A stretch of DNA of 64,000 nucleotides from Haematobia irritans (lineage: Eukaryota; Arthropoda; Insecta; Diptera; Muscidae). This document shows, in pieces, positions 46,815-59,601 of this stretch; positions within the stretch are counted from its first letter, which is position 1; every line of letters begins with the position of its first letter. Both the position numbers and the translations under genes were made by a program. Where the stretch lies: the NCBI RefSeq assembly GCF_050003625.1, contig NC_134398.1:26257211-26321210 (forward strand), given 5' to 3'. The notes beneath the pieces are model-generated. The model had not been told where the DNA came from. It saw only the letters and a program-made list of their open reading frames with translations, and ran no database searches.

Positions 46815-47130
46815 AATTTATTTCGGCATAAGCCGGCTATCATGTAAAACCTTTTTTTCGGAAGGTTCAAGTGTGGTTCACTTTTGGGTTTAGTGAACTG
46901 CCTGAATTTATTCTGATAATTGGTTGATAGTTTTGCTGCAAGTAAAGGATGCTGATGAGCAATGTTGTAATTCTGAAACGTGCGCCCATCCAACCATCTT
47001 GCAGTCTATAGGGCTTTGCCCAAATAAATTTGACAAACATTCTTTTCCTCTGATGGTTAAGCTACACTTGTAACTTAGTCAATGCATGGTTTTAAGCTGC
47101 AATCAAAATCAACAACAATGATTAAAGGCA
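46815..47130 (+). repeat. Dispersed repeat H, copy 2
   Basis: Partner of 32,195-32,512. Again located at the edge of a 29-bp array. The 85-codon minus frame at 46,736-46,993 reads through it and is not a gene. Confidence 0.7.
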
Positions 47131-47154
47131 AAAAACCAACAATAACAAAACAAA

Positions 47155-49960
47155 ACTAAACTAAATAAAATTTTGACAAAATTTTCTATAGAAATAAAAT
47201 GTTGACAAAATTTTCTATATAGACAAAATTTTGACAAATTTTTCTATATAAAAAAAATGCCAAAACTGTTCTATAGAAATAAATTTTTGCAAGAATGTTC
47301 TATAGAAATAAAAATGTGCAAAAATTTTCTACAGATATAAAGTTTTGAGAAAGTTTTCTACCGAAATAAAATTTGGACGAAATTTTCTATAGAAATAAAA
47401 TTTTGACGAAATTTTCTACAGAAATAAAATTTTGTATATAAGTAAAGTTTATAGCAATAAAATTTTGACAAAATTTTCATAGAAATAAACTTTTTACAAA
47501 ATTTTCTATAGAAATAAAATTTTGACCAAAAATTCTACCGAAATAAAATTTTGACAACATTTTCTATAGAAATAAAATGTTGACAAAATTATCTATAGAA
47601 ATATAGTTTAGACGAAATTTTTTATAGCAATAAAATTTTCTATAGAAATTAAATTTTAACAAAATTTTCTATAGAAATAAAATGTTGACAAAATTTTCTA
47701 CAGAAATGAAATTTGACAAAATTTTCTATAGAAATAATATTTTAACAAAATTTTCTATAGAAATAAAATTTTGACAAAATTATCTATAGAAGTAAAATGT
47801 TAACAAAATTTTCTATAGAAATAAAATTTTGACAAAATTTTCTATAGAAATAACATTTTGACAAAATTTTCTACCGAAATAAAATTTTGACAACATTTTC
47901 TATAGAAATAAAATTATGACAACATTTTCTATAGAAATAAAGTTTAGACAAAATGTTTTATAGCAATAAAATTTTCTATAGAAAAAAAATTTAACAAAAC
48001 TTTATATAGAAATAAAATGTTGACAAAATTTTCTATAGAAATAAAATGTTGACAAAATTTTCTATAGGAATAAAATTTTGACAAAATTATCTATAGAAAT
48101 AAAATTTTACAAAATTTTCTATAGAAATAAAATTTTGACAAAATTTTCTATAGAAATAAAATGTTGACGCAATTTTCTACCAAAATAAAATTTTGACAAA
48201 ATTGTCTATAGAAATAAAATTTTGACAAAATTTTCTATAGGAATAAAATTTTGACAAAATTTTCTATAGGAATAAAATTTTGACAAAATTTTCTATAGAA
48301 ATACAATTTTGAGAAAATTTTCTACAGAAATAAAATTTTGCAAAAATTTTCTTTATAATAAAATTTAGATACAATTTTCCATAGAAATAAAATTTTGCAA
48401 CAATTTTTCATAGAACTAGAATTTTGACAAAATTTTATATAGAAATAAAATTTTGACAAAATTTTCTATAGAAATAAAATTTTGAGAAAATTTTCTATAG
48501 AAATAAAATTTTGAGAAAATTTTCTATAGACATAAAATTTTGAGAAAAATTTCTATAGAAATAAATTTTGACGAAATTTTCTATAGAAATAAAGCTATAA
48601 AATTTTGACAAAATTATCTATAGAAATAAAATTTGACAAAATTTTCTATAGGAATAAAATTTGACAAAATTCTCTATAGAAATAAAATTTTGGCAAAATT
48701 TTCTATAGAAATAAAATTTTGACAAAATTTTCTATAGAAATAAAATTTTAACGAAATTTTCTACCGAAATAAAATTTTGACAAAATTTTCTATAGAAATA
48801 AAATCTTGACAAAATAAAATAAAAGAAATAAAATATTGACAAAATTATCTATAGACATAAAATTTGGACAAAATTTTCTATATAGAAAAAATTTTGACAA
48901 TTTTCTCTACAAATAAGAAAGAATGCCAAAACTGTTCTATAGAAATAAATTTTTGCTAGAATGTTCTATAGAAATAAAAATGTGCAAAAATTTTCTACAG
49001 ATATAGGATTTTGAGAAAGTTTTCTACCGAAATACAATTTTGACGAAATTTTCTATAGAAATAAAATTTTGACGAAATTTTCTACAGAAATAAAATTTTG
49101 ACAAAATTTCGTATAGAAATAAAGTCTATAGCAATAAAATTTTGACAAAATTATCTATAGAAGTAAAATTTTAACAAAATTGTCTATAGAAGTAAAATTT
49201 TAACAAAATTTTCTATAGAAATAACATTTTGACAAAATTTTCTACCGAAATAAAATTTTGACAAAATTATGTATAGAAATAAAGTTTAGACGAAATTTTT
49301 TATAGCAATAAAATTTTCTATAGAAATAAAATTTTAACAAAATTTTCTATAGAAATAAAATGTTGACAAAATTTTCTATAGAAATGAAATTTGACAAAAT
49401 TTTCTATAGCAATAAACTTTTGACAAAATTTTCTACCGAAATAAAATTTTGACAAAATTTTCTATAGAAATAAAATTTTGACAAAATTATCTATAGAAGT
49501 AAAATTTTAACAAAATTTTCTATAGAAGTAAAATTTTAACAAAATTTTCTATAGAAATAAAATTTGACAAAATTTTCTACCCAAATAAATTTTTGTCAAA
49601 ATTTTCTATAGAAGTAAAATTTTGTCAACATTTTCTATAGAAATAAAAGTTTAGACGAAATGTTTTATAGCAATAAAATTTTCTATAGAAATATAATTTT
49701 AACAAAACTTTCTATAGAAATAAAATGTTGACAAAATTTTCTATAGAAATAAAATTTTGACAAAATTTTCTAAAGGAATAAAATTTTGACAAAATTATCT
49801 AAAGAAATAAAATTTTAGAAAATTTTCTATAGAAATAAAATTTTGACAAAATTTTCTATATAAATAAATTTTGACAAAATTATCTATAGAAATAAAATTT
49901 AGACAAAATTTTCTATAGAAATAAAATTTTGACAAAATTTTCTATAGAAATAAAATATCG
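47155..49960 (-). repeat. 29-bp minisatellite array (K8), 2.8 kb, with ~1.67-kb duplication
   Basis: The longest uninterrupted array. A distinctive series of units (TGCCAAAACTGTTCTATAG, then AATGTGCAAAAATTTTC, then GAGAAAGTTTTCTACCG) occurs at about 47,257 and 48,924. Further markers (TATAGCAATAAAATTTTC at about 47,623 and 49,302) keep the same offset. Half of the array is therefore a duplicate of the other half. K termini are not recognised. The right edge runs into ATCGTCATTTTTGGCGC and AAATGGCAGCCCCTG. Confidence 0.8.
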
Positions 49961-51946
49961 TCATTTTTGGCGCAAAAATCGGAAAAGCGGCATTTGCTAT
50001 TTGTGAGTAAAAAATCGTCAAAATGCCGATAAATCGCCAAAAATGGCAGCCCCTGTAATATGGTTTCGTGTAGTCACCCCTGCTTCACCCTAGATTAATT
50101 ATTTCTCTTTCCCCTCTCATATTCTATTTATGGGGTTTGTGTCTTAAATCTTTCGTTTTACTACATTGTACTATATCTTTGCCTAATCACTGATATCGTT
50201 AAAAACAAATGTTTCATTTTACAAGACATATATTTTGTTCTGCAAGCAAATGCATATGACTTTCAATTTGAGGCCATAAATTTAATTTGTGTTAACGATT
50301 ATTTAAAATTTTGTATTTTGCAATGCTTTCAAATTAATTTATTTTGTGACATAAACAAAACAGCAGTACTAGCCATATTAAGTACTGGCTTGTGTTTGTT
50401 TGTTTGTTTTATTCTTCTTACAGTTCTTTGTTTTAAAGTCAGCCATGTAGATCGTAAGAGACTTGTGAGTAATGGGTTTCCATGCTGAAGTTCTTTTCCT
50501 TTTTTGTCGTATAAATGTTAATGAAGTCCAATTTATTTGGCCATATCTTTGTACTTGTAATCTTTGCATGTTGCCTGTCTCCCACTTGCCTCCTTATCCA
50601 GTTAATTTGCTTAATTTGTTTATTGTGACCCAAGAAGCTTTTCGAATGTTACAATTCTTTTATTTAATTTCATAGTTTTTGATTGTCGCTGTAACGTATT
50701 TATTGTTTTACCTTGACTACTGTTGCTCCAGTTTCCTTAATTTGAAAAAAGTCACAATGTCAATGTATGTTTTAATTGTCATTGCTGTAATAATGAGTTT
50801 AACATAATAGCTCATTACATCAATGCTTACAAGTATATGTGTGAAGGGAAAATGTAGTAATATGTATAGATGTCTTCAAAATACAAATGCTATTAGAAGG
50901 TGTCATTAACCACAGAGATTAATTAAGGTTACGTGAACTATAAACATTTTAAGACCCATACAATAAAAAATCTGTTAATTCATATAGAAAACAAAACTAT
51001 CAAAACAACATCCTTTACCATAGGAAGGTGGAATAGAGGTATAATAAATCTACGTCAATTTTATGTCAAAAAAAGACTTCTCCGTAATAGATTTCAAATA
51101 GATCGGATATGAATTTTGACCTATGTTTTATGAACAACAAATTTGTGGACCGACGAACGGACTCTCTTCTGAGGAAACGAATTTTGGTTTTTTTTCAAAA
51201 ACCTTGAAATTTGTTCTTAGTAACTACATTTAAAGTTCACTTTAATCAAAATTTCAATATTATAAATTGGCTATAACCCCCAAAAACAAAATTCGACCTT
51301 TAAATCAATATTTCATATTCTTTCAAAAAACCCTCATAATTCATACAATCCAAAACAATGAATGGACAGTGCGTGTGAAATATCAATATAAAAATAAATA
51401 TAAAATTGGCAATTATGGTAGTATTGAACGATTTCATTTTTTTATGAAAATTCATACAAAAATAACATAAATTACTATCGCCATTGCCAATAAATTACTA
51501 TAATTTATGAAAAAAGAGAAGAAAAATGAAAACAGAAGTAGGGGAAGAAAAAAATATATTTAAAAAAAACACACAATAAAGAAAAATCGTAAACACAATT
51601 CAATGTCTGTACTGGCAGCTACCTCTTCACTCACCAAATAAAGGTCAAGACCAGTAGTCATGGAGTGCGTAAATTATGATTAATTTATTAGTTTCGATTT
51701 CTTCTGATTTCAATTTCAATTAGTTTGTCTGGATGGTTGATTTTTTTTTCATAACACCAAGCTGTGTTTTATTTTCAATTTCAAATTGTTAATAATTTTT
51801 TACCACCTTTTTGTGTTTCTATGGTTTTCTTTAATTTAATCGTAATTTTGCCATAATTTTGCAACTTTAATCAATTTTCGATAATTGTATGATTTAGTAC
51901 GTGCGGAAAACTGAATACATTAGTTTAAAAATATAATAAAAAATAA
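49961..51946. other. Repeat-poor gap with a motif copy
   Basis: No gene called. Overlapping frames on both strands at 50,378-50,675 and one at 51,267-51,470 are not supported. About 51,000-51,170 may be a very degraded DINE fragment. Confidence 0.3.
50135..50159 (+). promoter_or_regulatory. Recurring 24-bp motif, copy 6
   Basis: TGTCTTAAATCTTTCGTTT core preceded by GGGTTTG. Function unknown. Confidence 0.4.
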
Positions 51947-54900
51947 TAAGTATATACAGCAGTAAGTTGGGCCGGGCCGAATAAATCGATAAAATATTAG
52001 GGTTTCCTTTGAAATTTCAAGGGTGGTTTGATGACAGATATTCTCCCAAGCAGAGCAGTTCAATCAGTACACTTCCCGAAGATAAATTTAAGAATTTTAC
52101 CTATGAAGACTATATCAGATTCTGGTTTTATAAGAACCTTTTTTGTTTGAGTTTTAGAGGAATCATAAACATCGCTTGTAAGTGTGCAAGAAAATTATGA
52201 AATAACGCCTTGATTTGAAATCTAAAATCTTTAGATTTTTACCCGCATTATTTAAATGATTACGAGAAGTAAAATCTGGAAATTTTACATTCAGTTTCAA
52301 GCATTTTTCATTATCAGTACACTTTCTGTACCCTCAAATAGTGAAGGCCTCACCAAATGGACTGATAAAAACTAAATCCTATACGCGTTTTTGTGGCTCT
52401 AAAATACCAGTATATTTACAATTTCAGGCAAATCGGATAAAAATTACGGTTTCTAGAAACCCAAGGAGTTAAATCGGGATATCAGTCTTATGGGGGCTAA
52501 TCCACAAAAAGGATACGGATACACATAATATTCAGCACATCTAATTGTAGATCTAGAATATTGACCTCAAATCGTAGGGCCAGTTTATAAGAGGACTATA
52601 TCAAAAACTGTACCGATACACAATATATTCGGCACACCTATTTACGGTCCTAAAAACTCTAGATTTCCAATTTCAGGCAAATTGGATAAAAACTTCGGTT
52701 TCTAGGAGCCTAAGAAATAAATCTAACAAGTAAGGAAAGTCTGAAGTCGGGCGGGGCCGACTATATTATACCCTGCACCACTTTGTAGATCTAAATTTTC
52801 GATACCATATCACATCCGTTAAATGTGTTGGGTGCTATATATAAAGGTTTGTCCCAAATACATACATTTAAATATCACTCGATTTGAACAGAATTTGATA
52901 GACTTTTACAAAATCTATAGACTCAAAATTTAAGTTGGCTAATGCACTAGGGTGGAACACAGTTTTAGTAAAAAAATATGAGAAACATTTAAATCTGAAG
53001 CAATTTTAAGGAAACTTCGCAAAACTTTATTTATGATTTATCGCTCGATATATATGTATTAGAAGTTTAGGAAAATTAGAGTCATTTTTACAACTTTTCG
53101 ACTAAGCAGAGGCGATTTAACAAGGAAAATGTTGGTATTTTGAAACATATATATGGGAGCTATATTTAAATCTGAACCGATTTCAATCAAATTTGGCACA
53201 CATGACTATATTACTAATTGTACTCCTAGTGCAAAATTTCAACCAAATTGGCCCAAAACTCTGGCTTCTGGGGCCATATAAGTCCATATCGGGCGAAAAA
53301 TATATATGGAAGCTATATCTAAATCTGAACCGATTTCAATCAAATTTGGCACACATGACTATACTACCAATTGTAATCCTTGTGCAAAATTTCAAGCTAA
53401 TCGGGATAAAACTCTGGCTTCTGGGTCCATATAAATGCATATCGGGCGAAAGATATATATCTATATCTAAATCTGAATCGATTTCAACCAAATTTGGCAC
53501 GCATAGCTACAATGCTAAATCTACTTCCTGTGCAAAATTTCAACCAAATTGGATCAAAACTCTGGCTTTTAGGACCATATTAGTCCAAATCGGGCGAAAG
53601 ATATATATGGGAACTATATCTAAATCTGAACCGATTTCAATCAAATTTTGCACACTTGACTATACTACTAATTGTACTCCTAGTGCAAAATTTCTACCAA
53701 ATTCGGCCAAAAATCTGGCTTCTGGGGCCATATAAGTCCATATCGGTCGAAAGATATATATGGGAGCTATATCTAAATCTGAACCGATTTCAATCAAATT
53801 TTGCACACTTGACTATACGACTAAGTGTTATGTTTGTACAAAATTTCAAGCAAATCGGTATAAAACTCTGGCTGCTGGGTCCATATTAGTGCATATCGGG
53901 CGAAAGATATATATGGGAGCTATATCTAAATCTGAACCGATTTCTTCCAAAATCAAAAGGGTTCTATTCTGACCCAAATTAGGAACATGTGCCAAATTTG
54001 AAGGCGATTGGACTTAAATTGCGACCTAGACTTTGATCACAAAAATGATGAGCATTATTGCCAAAGACACCATGTGTCTATCTCGTCTCCTTCTGGGTGT
54101 TACAAACATATGCACTAACTGTTCCACAGTGTGGCGCAGGGTATAAAAATAAATTTTAAGGAAACTTCGCAAAAGTTTATTTATGATTTATCGCTCGATA
54201 TATATGTATTAGAAGTTTAGGAAAATTAGTGTCATTTTTACGACTTTTCGACAAAGCAGTGGCGATTTTACAAGGAAAATGTTGGTAAATATTTTGGCCA
54301 TTTTTGTCGAAATCAGAAAAACATATATATGGGAGCTATATCTAAATCTGAACCGATTTCAACCAAATTTGGCACGCATAGCTACAATGCTAATTCTTCT
54401 CCCTGTGCAAAATTTCAACTAAATCGGAGTTAAAAATTGGCCTCTGTGATCATATGAGTGTAAATCGGGTTATATATGAAGCAATTTTAAGGAAACTTCG
54501 CAAAAGTTTATTTATGATTTATCGCTCGATATATATGTATTAGAAATTTAGGAAAATTAGAGTCATTTTTACAACTTTTCGACTAAGCAGTGGCGATTTT
54601 ACAAGGAAAATGTTGGTATTTTGGCCATTTTTGTCGAAATCAGAAAAACATATATATGGGAGCTATATCTAAATCTGAACCGATTTCAACCAAATTTGGC
54701 ACGCATAGCTACAATGCAAATTCTTCTCCCTGTGCAAAATTGCAACTACATCGGAGTTAAAAATTGGCCTCTGCGGTCATATGAGTTTAAATCGGGCGAA
54801 AGCTATATATGGGAGATATATCTAAATCTGAACCGATTTCAACCAAATTTGGCACGCATACCTACAATGCTAATTCTACTCCTTGTGCAAAATTTCAACT

Positions 54901-55655
54901 AAATCGGAGCAAAAGATTGGCCACTGTCGTCATATGAGTGTAAATCGGGCGAACGATATATATGGGAGCAAACATATGCACTAACTTATAATACCCTGTT
55001 CCACAGTGTGGCGCAGGGTATAAAAAGGGGCTACATCAAACCATGGCCATTCTTGCACACCTCTTTACGGTCCTAAAATACCTCTAGATTTCCAATTTCA
55101 GGCAAATTGGACAAAAACTACTGATTCTAGAAACCCAACAACTAAAATAGGGAGATTGGTCTTTATGGGGGCTATACAAAAACATGGACGGATACTCACC
55201 ATTTTCGCAACAACTCTTTATGGTTCTAAAATACTTCTAGATTTCCAATTTCAGGTAAATTGAATAAAAACTGCGGATTATAGAAGCCCAAGAAGTAAAA
55301 TCGGGAGATCGGTCTATATGGGGGCTATACCAAACCATGGGCCGATACTCACCATTTTTGGCACACCTCTTTATGGTCCGAAAATACCTCTAGATTTCCA
55401 ATTTCAGGCAAATTGGATAAACCTACGGTTTCTATAAGCCCAAGAAGTAAAATCGGGAGATCGGTCTTTTTTTGGGACACCTCTTGTGGTCCTAAAATAC
55501 CTCTAGATTTCTAATATCATGCAAATTGGGTAAAAACTACGGTTTTTATAAGCCCAAAAAGAAAAATCTGGAGCTATATCGAAACATGGACCGATACTCA
55601 CCATTTTCAGCACACATCTTTATGATCCTCAAATACTTCTAGATTTCAAATTTCA
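51947..55655 (+). mobile_element. DINE-1-like element, family C copy 2, split by family A
   Basis: The left part (51,947-52,724) starts AAGTATATACAGCAGTAAGT then GGGCCGGGCCGAA. The right part (55,026-55,655) continues with the C units (AAATACCTCTAGATTTCC, GAGATCGGTCTATATGGGGG). The C right end is lost where a mariner remnant begins. The 63-codon frame at 52,009-52,200 is not a gene. Confidence 0.7.
52725..55025 (+). mobile_element. DINE-1-like element, family A copy 2, with internal duplications
   Basis: Starts AACAAGTAAGGAAAGTCTGA and has the GGGCGGGGCCGAC box and TATACCCTGCACCACTTTGT. Several ~150-bp units follow, then a first terminus GTGTGGCGCAGGGTATAAAA at about 54,150. After this terminus, the block with TTTATGATTTATCGCTCGAT (53,030) repeats at 54,180 and 54,517, and a second identical terminus closes at 55,025. 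Frames at 53,193-53,972 and 54,621-54,902 are artefacts. Confidence 0.75.
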
Positions 55656-56398
55656 CGTGTTGGTCACGTTCCTTTGACCAAAAACAACAACGTGTTGATG
55701 ATTCTGAGCGGTGTTTGCAGCTGTTAACTCGTTTTTCCGTCGATATGTGACAATGGAATAAACTTGGCTCCATCACTACACTCCTGAGTCCAATCGACAG
55801 TCGGCTGAGTGGACAGCGACCGGTGAACCGTCTCCGAAGCGTGGAAAGACTCAAAAGTCCGCTGGCAAAGTAATGGCCTCTGTTTTTTGGGATGCGCATG
55901 GAATAATTTTTATCGATTATCTTGAGAAGGGAAAAACCATCAACAGTGACTATTATATGGCGTTATTGGAGCTTTTGAAGGTCGAAATCGCGGCAAAACG
56001 GCCCCATATGAAGAAGAAAAAAGTTTTGTTCCACCAAGACAACGCACTGTGCCACATGTCATTGAGAAAAATGGTAAAAATTCATGAATTGGGCTTCGAA
56101 TTGCTTTCCACCCACCGTATTCTCCAGATCTGGCCCTCAGCGACTTTTTCTTGTTCTCAGACCTCAAAGGATGCTCGCAGGGAAAAAATTTGGCTGCAAT
56201 GAATAGGTAATCGCCGAAACTGAGGCCTATTTTGAGGCAAAACCGAAGGAGTACTACCAAAATGGTATCAAAAAATTGGAAGGTCGTTATAATCGTTGTA
56301 TCGCTCTTGAAGGGAACTATGTTGAATAATAAAAACGAATTTTTGACAAAAAAAATGTGTTTTTCTTTGTTAGACAGGGGACTTTTCAGCCAACCTGT
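55656..56398 (+). pseudogene. Himar1-type (irritans group) mariner transposase remnant, 5'-truncated
   Basis: Cut-and-paste DD34D transposase, dead. It begins at about one third of the normal ~345-residue protein with RVGHVPLTKN. After a frameshift comes QQRVDDSERCLQLLT, then YTPES and AEWTATGEPSPKRGKTQKS, and the open part from 55,873 (SVFWDAHGIIFIDYLEKGKT). The second Asp is in FHQDNALCH; after another frameshift near 56,110 the third is in PYSPDLALSDFFLF, 34 residues later. The region of the first catalytic Asp is destroyed: at about 55,750 the codons read ATG GAA TAA, replacing Asp-Glu by Glu-stop. The 3' inverted repeat (GGGGACTTTTCAGCCAACCT) ends at 56,398, followed by TA. The 5' end is missing where family C stops. 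The minus-strand frame 55,940-56,524 is a shadow. Confidence 0.9.
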
Positions 56399-56400
56399 TA

Positions 56401-56882
56401 GATGCTCAAAAACAAAGCGCATGTAAGGTATATGGTACCATATATGATAATAATTATCAATATCCGCTATATTTGAAAAGTCGCTTTGAAAAAATTTTAA
56501 ATAAATCGGTTTAAAAATATTCAATGGAAACCCTTGATTTTAATCAAATCTGAAATATAAACCGATTTAGCCCACCTTAGGGAAATTGCTTACTTTTTTC
56601 AGGCTGTAAAGTACAAGAATATATTATAAAATATTTGGTTCTAAATTTGGTTTTATCCTATCCTATCACCTTCCATGTACCTATCATTGTAATTTGGGTA
56701 CAACGATCAATTTTATTTCATGCATATAAAATACACCCACAAAAGGGTGGATTCACTTTGGGTTCAAACGTAGGTTTATTTTAGAAAAATTTTAACTAAA
56801 ATAGTTTTATAATTGCAACATGTTACAAATATGTTGATACTTTTGTCAAATTGAGGAAAATTTATTAAAAGTAATAATTTGT
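56401..56882. other. Short AT-rich gap
   Basis: Sequence between the mariner end and family A; nothing recognised. Confidence 0.3.
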
Positions 56883-58398
56883 TATACCCTGCGCCACACT
56901 GTGGAACAGGGTATTATAAGTTAGTGCATATGCGTGTAACACCCAGAAGGAGACTAGATAGACACATGGTGTCTTTGGCAATAATGCTCAGGGTGTGTCC
57001 CTGAGTCGATATAACCATGTCCGTCTGTCTATCCGTCCGTCCGTCCGTCCGTCTGTCTGTGAACATTTTTGTGATCAAAGTCTAGGTCGCAATTTAAGTC
57101 CAATCGCCTTCAAATTTGGCAAATGTTCCTAATTTGGGTCAGAATAGAACCCTATTGATTTTGGAAGAAATCGGTTCAGAATTAGATATTGCTCCCATAT
57201 ATATCTTTCGCCCGATATGCACTAATATGGACTCAGCAGCCAGAGTTTTATACCGATTTGTTTGCAATTTTGTACAAACATAACACTAAGTCGTATAGTC
57301 AGATGTGCGAAATTTGATTGAAATCGGTTCAGATTTAGATATAGCTCCCATATATATCTATCGCCCGATATGGACTTATATGGCCCCAGAAGCCAGATTT
57401 TTGGCCGAAATTGGTTGAAATTTTGCACTAGGAGTACAATTAGTAATATAGTCAAGTGTGCAAAATTTGATTGAAATCGGTTCAGATTCAGATATAGCTC
57501 CCATATATATCTTTCGCCCGATATGGACTAATATGGTCCTAAAAGCCAGAGTTTTGGCCCAATTTGGTTGAAATTTTGCACAGGGAGTAGATTTAGCATT
57601 GTAGCTATGTGTGCCAAATTTGGTAGAAATCGATTCAGATTTAGATATAGCTCCCATATATATCTTTCGCCCGATATGCACTTATATGGACCCAGAAGCC
57701 AGAGTTTTATGCCGATTAGCTTGAAATTTTGCACAAGGAGTACAATTGGTAGTATAGTCATGTGTGCCAAATTTGATTGAAATCGGTTCAGATTTAGATA
57801 TAGCTTCCAAAGATATTTTTCGCCCGATATGGACTTATATGGCCCCAGAAGCCAGAGTTTTGGCCCCAATTTGGTTGAAATTTTGCACTAGGAGTACAAT
57901 TAGTAATATAGTCATGTGTGCCAAATTTGATTGAAACCGGTTCAGATTTAGATATAGCTCCCATATATATGTTTTTCTGATTTCGACAAAAATGGTCAAA
58001 ATACCAACATTTTCCTTGTTAAATCGCCACTGCTTAGTCGAAAAGTTGTAAAAATGACTCTAATTTTCCTAAACTTCTAATACATATATATCGAGCGATA
58101 AATCATAAATAAACTTTTGTGAAGTTTCCTTAAAATTGCTTCAGATTTAAATGTTTCCCATATTTTTTTTACTAAAATTGTGTTCCACCCTAGTGCATTA
58201 GCCAACTTAAATTTTGAGTCAATAGATTTTGTAAAAGTCTATCAAATTCTGTCCAGATCGAGTGATATTTAAAGCTATGTATTTGGGACAAACCTTTATA
58301 TATAGCCCTCAACACATTTGACGGATGTGATATGGTATCGAAAATTTAGATCTACAAAGTGGTCGACCCCGCCCGACTTTAGACGTTCCTTACTTGTT
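56883..58398 (-). mobile_element. DINE-1-like element, family A copy 3
   Basis: Starts TTATACCCTGCGCCACACTG and has the ATAACCATGTCCGTCTGTC core, with CCGT/CTGT slippage. About five ~153-bp units (ATAGCTCCCATATATATCTT) follow, and it ends with the complement of AACAAGTAAGGAA at 58,398. A small deletion has removed the TATAC part beside GTCGACCCCGCCCGAC. Frames at 57,222-57,869 are artefacts. Confidence 0.75.
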
Positions 58399-58439
58399 TT
58401 CTTCTTTTGTTTAAGAAAATTTTGAAGGAAAAAATTGGA

Positions 58440-58776
58440 TTTAACAATTGCTAAAATGTCTTTAGCGCTATACGAAATTCAAGACATTTACAAGTTTAGT
58501 AAAATTTACTCATCTGCTAGACTTATGAACTCAATTTAGGCAAACTACTCCCATTTTAGGAAAATATGAAGTAAAATTGTGTACTATATTAGTATACAAC
58601 TTTTTTCTTATTTTTAGTTCACGTCATTAAACTAAGCAAAAATTATTATATTATATAAACATAAACATACAATTGAACAGAAACGATGGTTACAGAAATG
58701 TTAAATAAATTATATGTGTCGCATATATTCAAATGAAATTAAGTTAGCATTAGCGCACCCTTTTTTTGGGTGTATG
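58440..58776 (+). repeat. D-family right-end fragment
   Basis: AAATGTCTTTAGCGCTATAC matches 46,164-46,183, and the fragment ends in a variant terminus CCCTTTTTTTGGGTGTAT. No left terminus. Confidence 0.55.
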
Positions 58777-59601
58777 AGTGTATGTGATTTGTATTTTCAT
58801 TAAATCAAGGACTTTGATATATTTTCTCCGTACAGTAATAATTTAAATACCAGAATTCCCTTTATACTTAATTAAATATTCACAGCAATTTATCATAAAC
58901 ATCCAAACCTGAAAGACCCCCACAATTGAAAAAATCACAGTTATTATCAGTTTTATTTGTATGCAAATCTGCATACAATTATATCACTTAATTTCCATAT
59001 AACCAAATTAAATAATAAAAAAAAGAATACGATAGAAATTGCAATCATAGTCATCATTTAAATGGCTTTAGGCCAATATAAAATCGAAACGTGTGCCAAA
59101 TGACCGATATTCTGCCATTCACTTGCAAATGGCAATTATTTCAGCATTCTTTGCAACGAATGACCAGCAGACCAAAATATTCATGAATGTATTCCAAAAG
59201 TCTGCATCACGTGTGATGTATTTCGTATCAAATACTTGCATATATGAGAGGGTAAATTTTAAAAGGTTTTATATTTTGAGGCCTTGTCGAAAATAAATAA
59301 CATATTCGATGAAGTAACATACTTTAACATTCTTATCAAAATAATATTGTTACTTTTGACATTTGCATTGGGAAAAACCACACAACTTTAAGGTGTATTT
59401 GTTAGCTAGCAAAGGGTTTATCTGCGAAAAAGTCGCATCCCTACAAACATCATAGGGATGATTCTAAATCTATCAGCATACAGATTTTGGGACGTAGAGG
59501 TAATATCACTGAAAAACAAACATGCCCCATTCCATAGATTTTGTCTTTACACTAGAGGTGTGCACGTGACACGAAATTGTCGAGACTCACGCGTGAGCCG
59601 T
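58777..59601. other. Repeat-poor gap ending in a short palindromic repeat
   Basis: No gene recognised; the 67-codon frame at 59,093-59,296 is unsupported. About 59,552-59,600 contains GTGCACGTGACACGAAATTG and the perfect palindrome CTCACGCGTGAG (59586-59597), apparently a fragment of another dispersed repeat. Confidence 0.35.

Noticed and set aside
55940..56524. 194-codon minus-strand frame
   Set aside because: It is the shadow of the Himar1-type transposase on the plus strand and extends into its terminal repeat.
53193..57869. Frames of 70-180 codons with ISGERYIWELYLNLNRFQ-type repeats
   Set aside because: They follow the ~150-bp units of DINE family A in all orientations and are frame-broken between copies, so they are not proteins.
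59093..59296. 67-codon frame in a repeat-poor gap
   Set aside because: Length is within the chance range, with no splice, start-context or family support.
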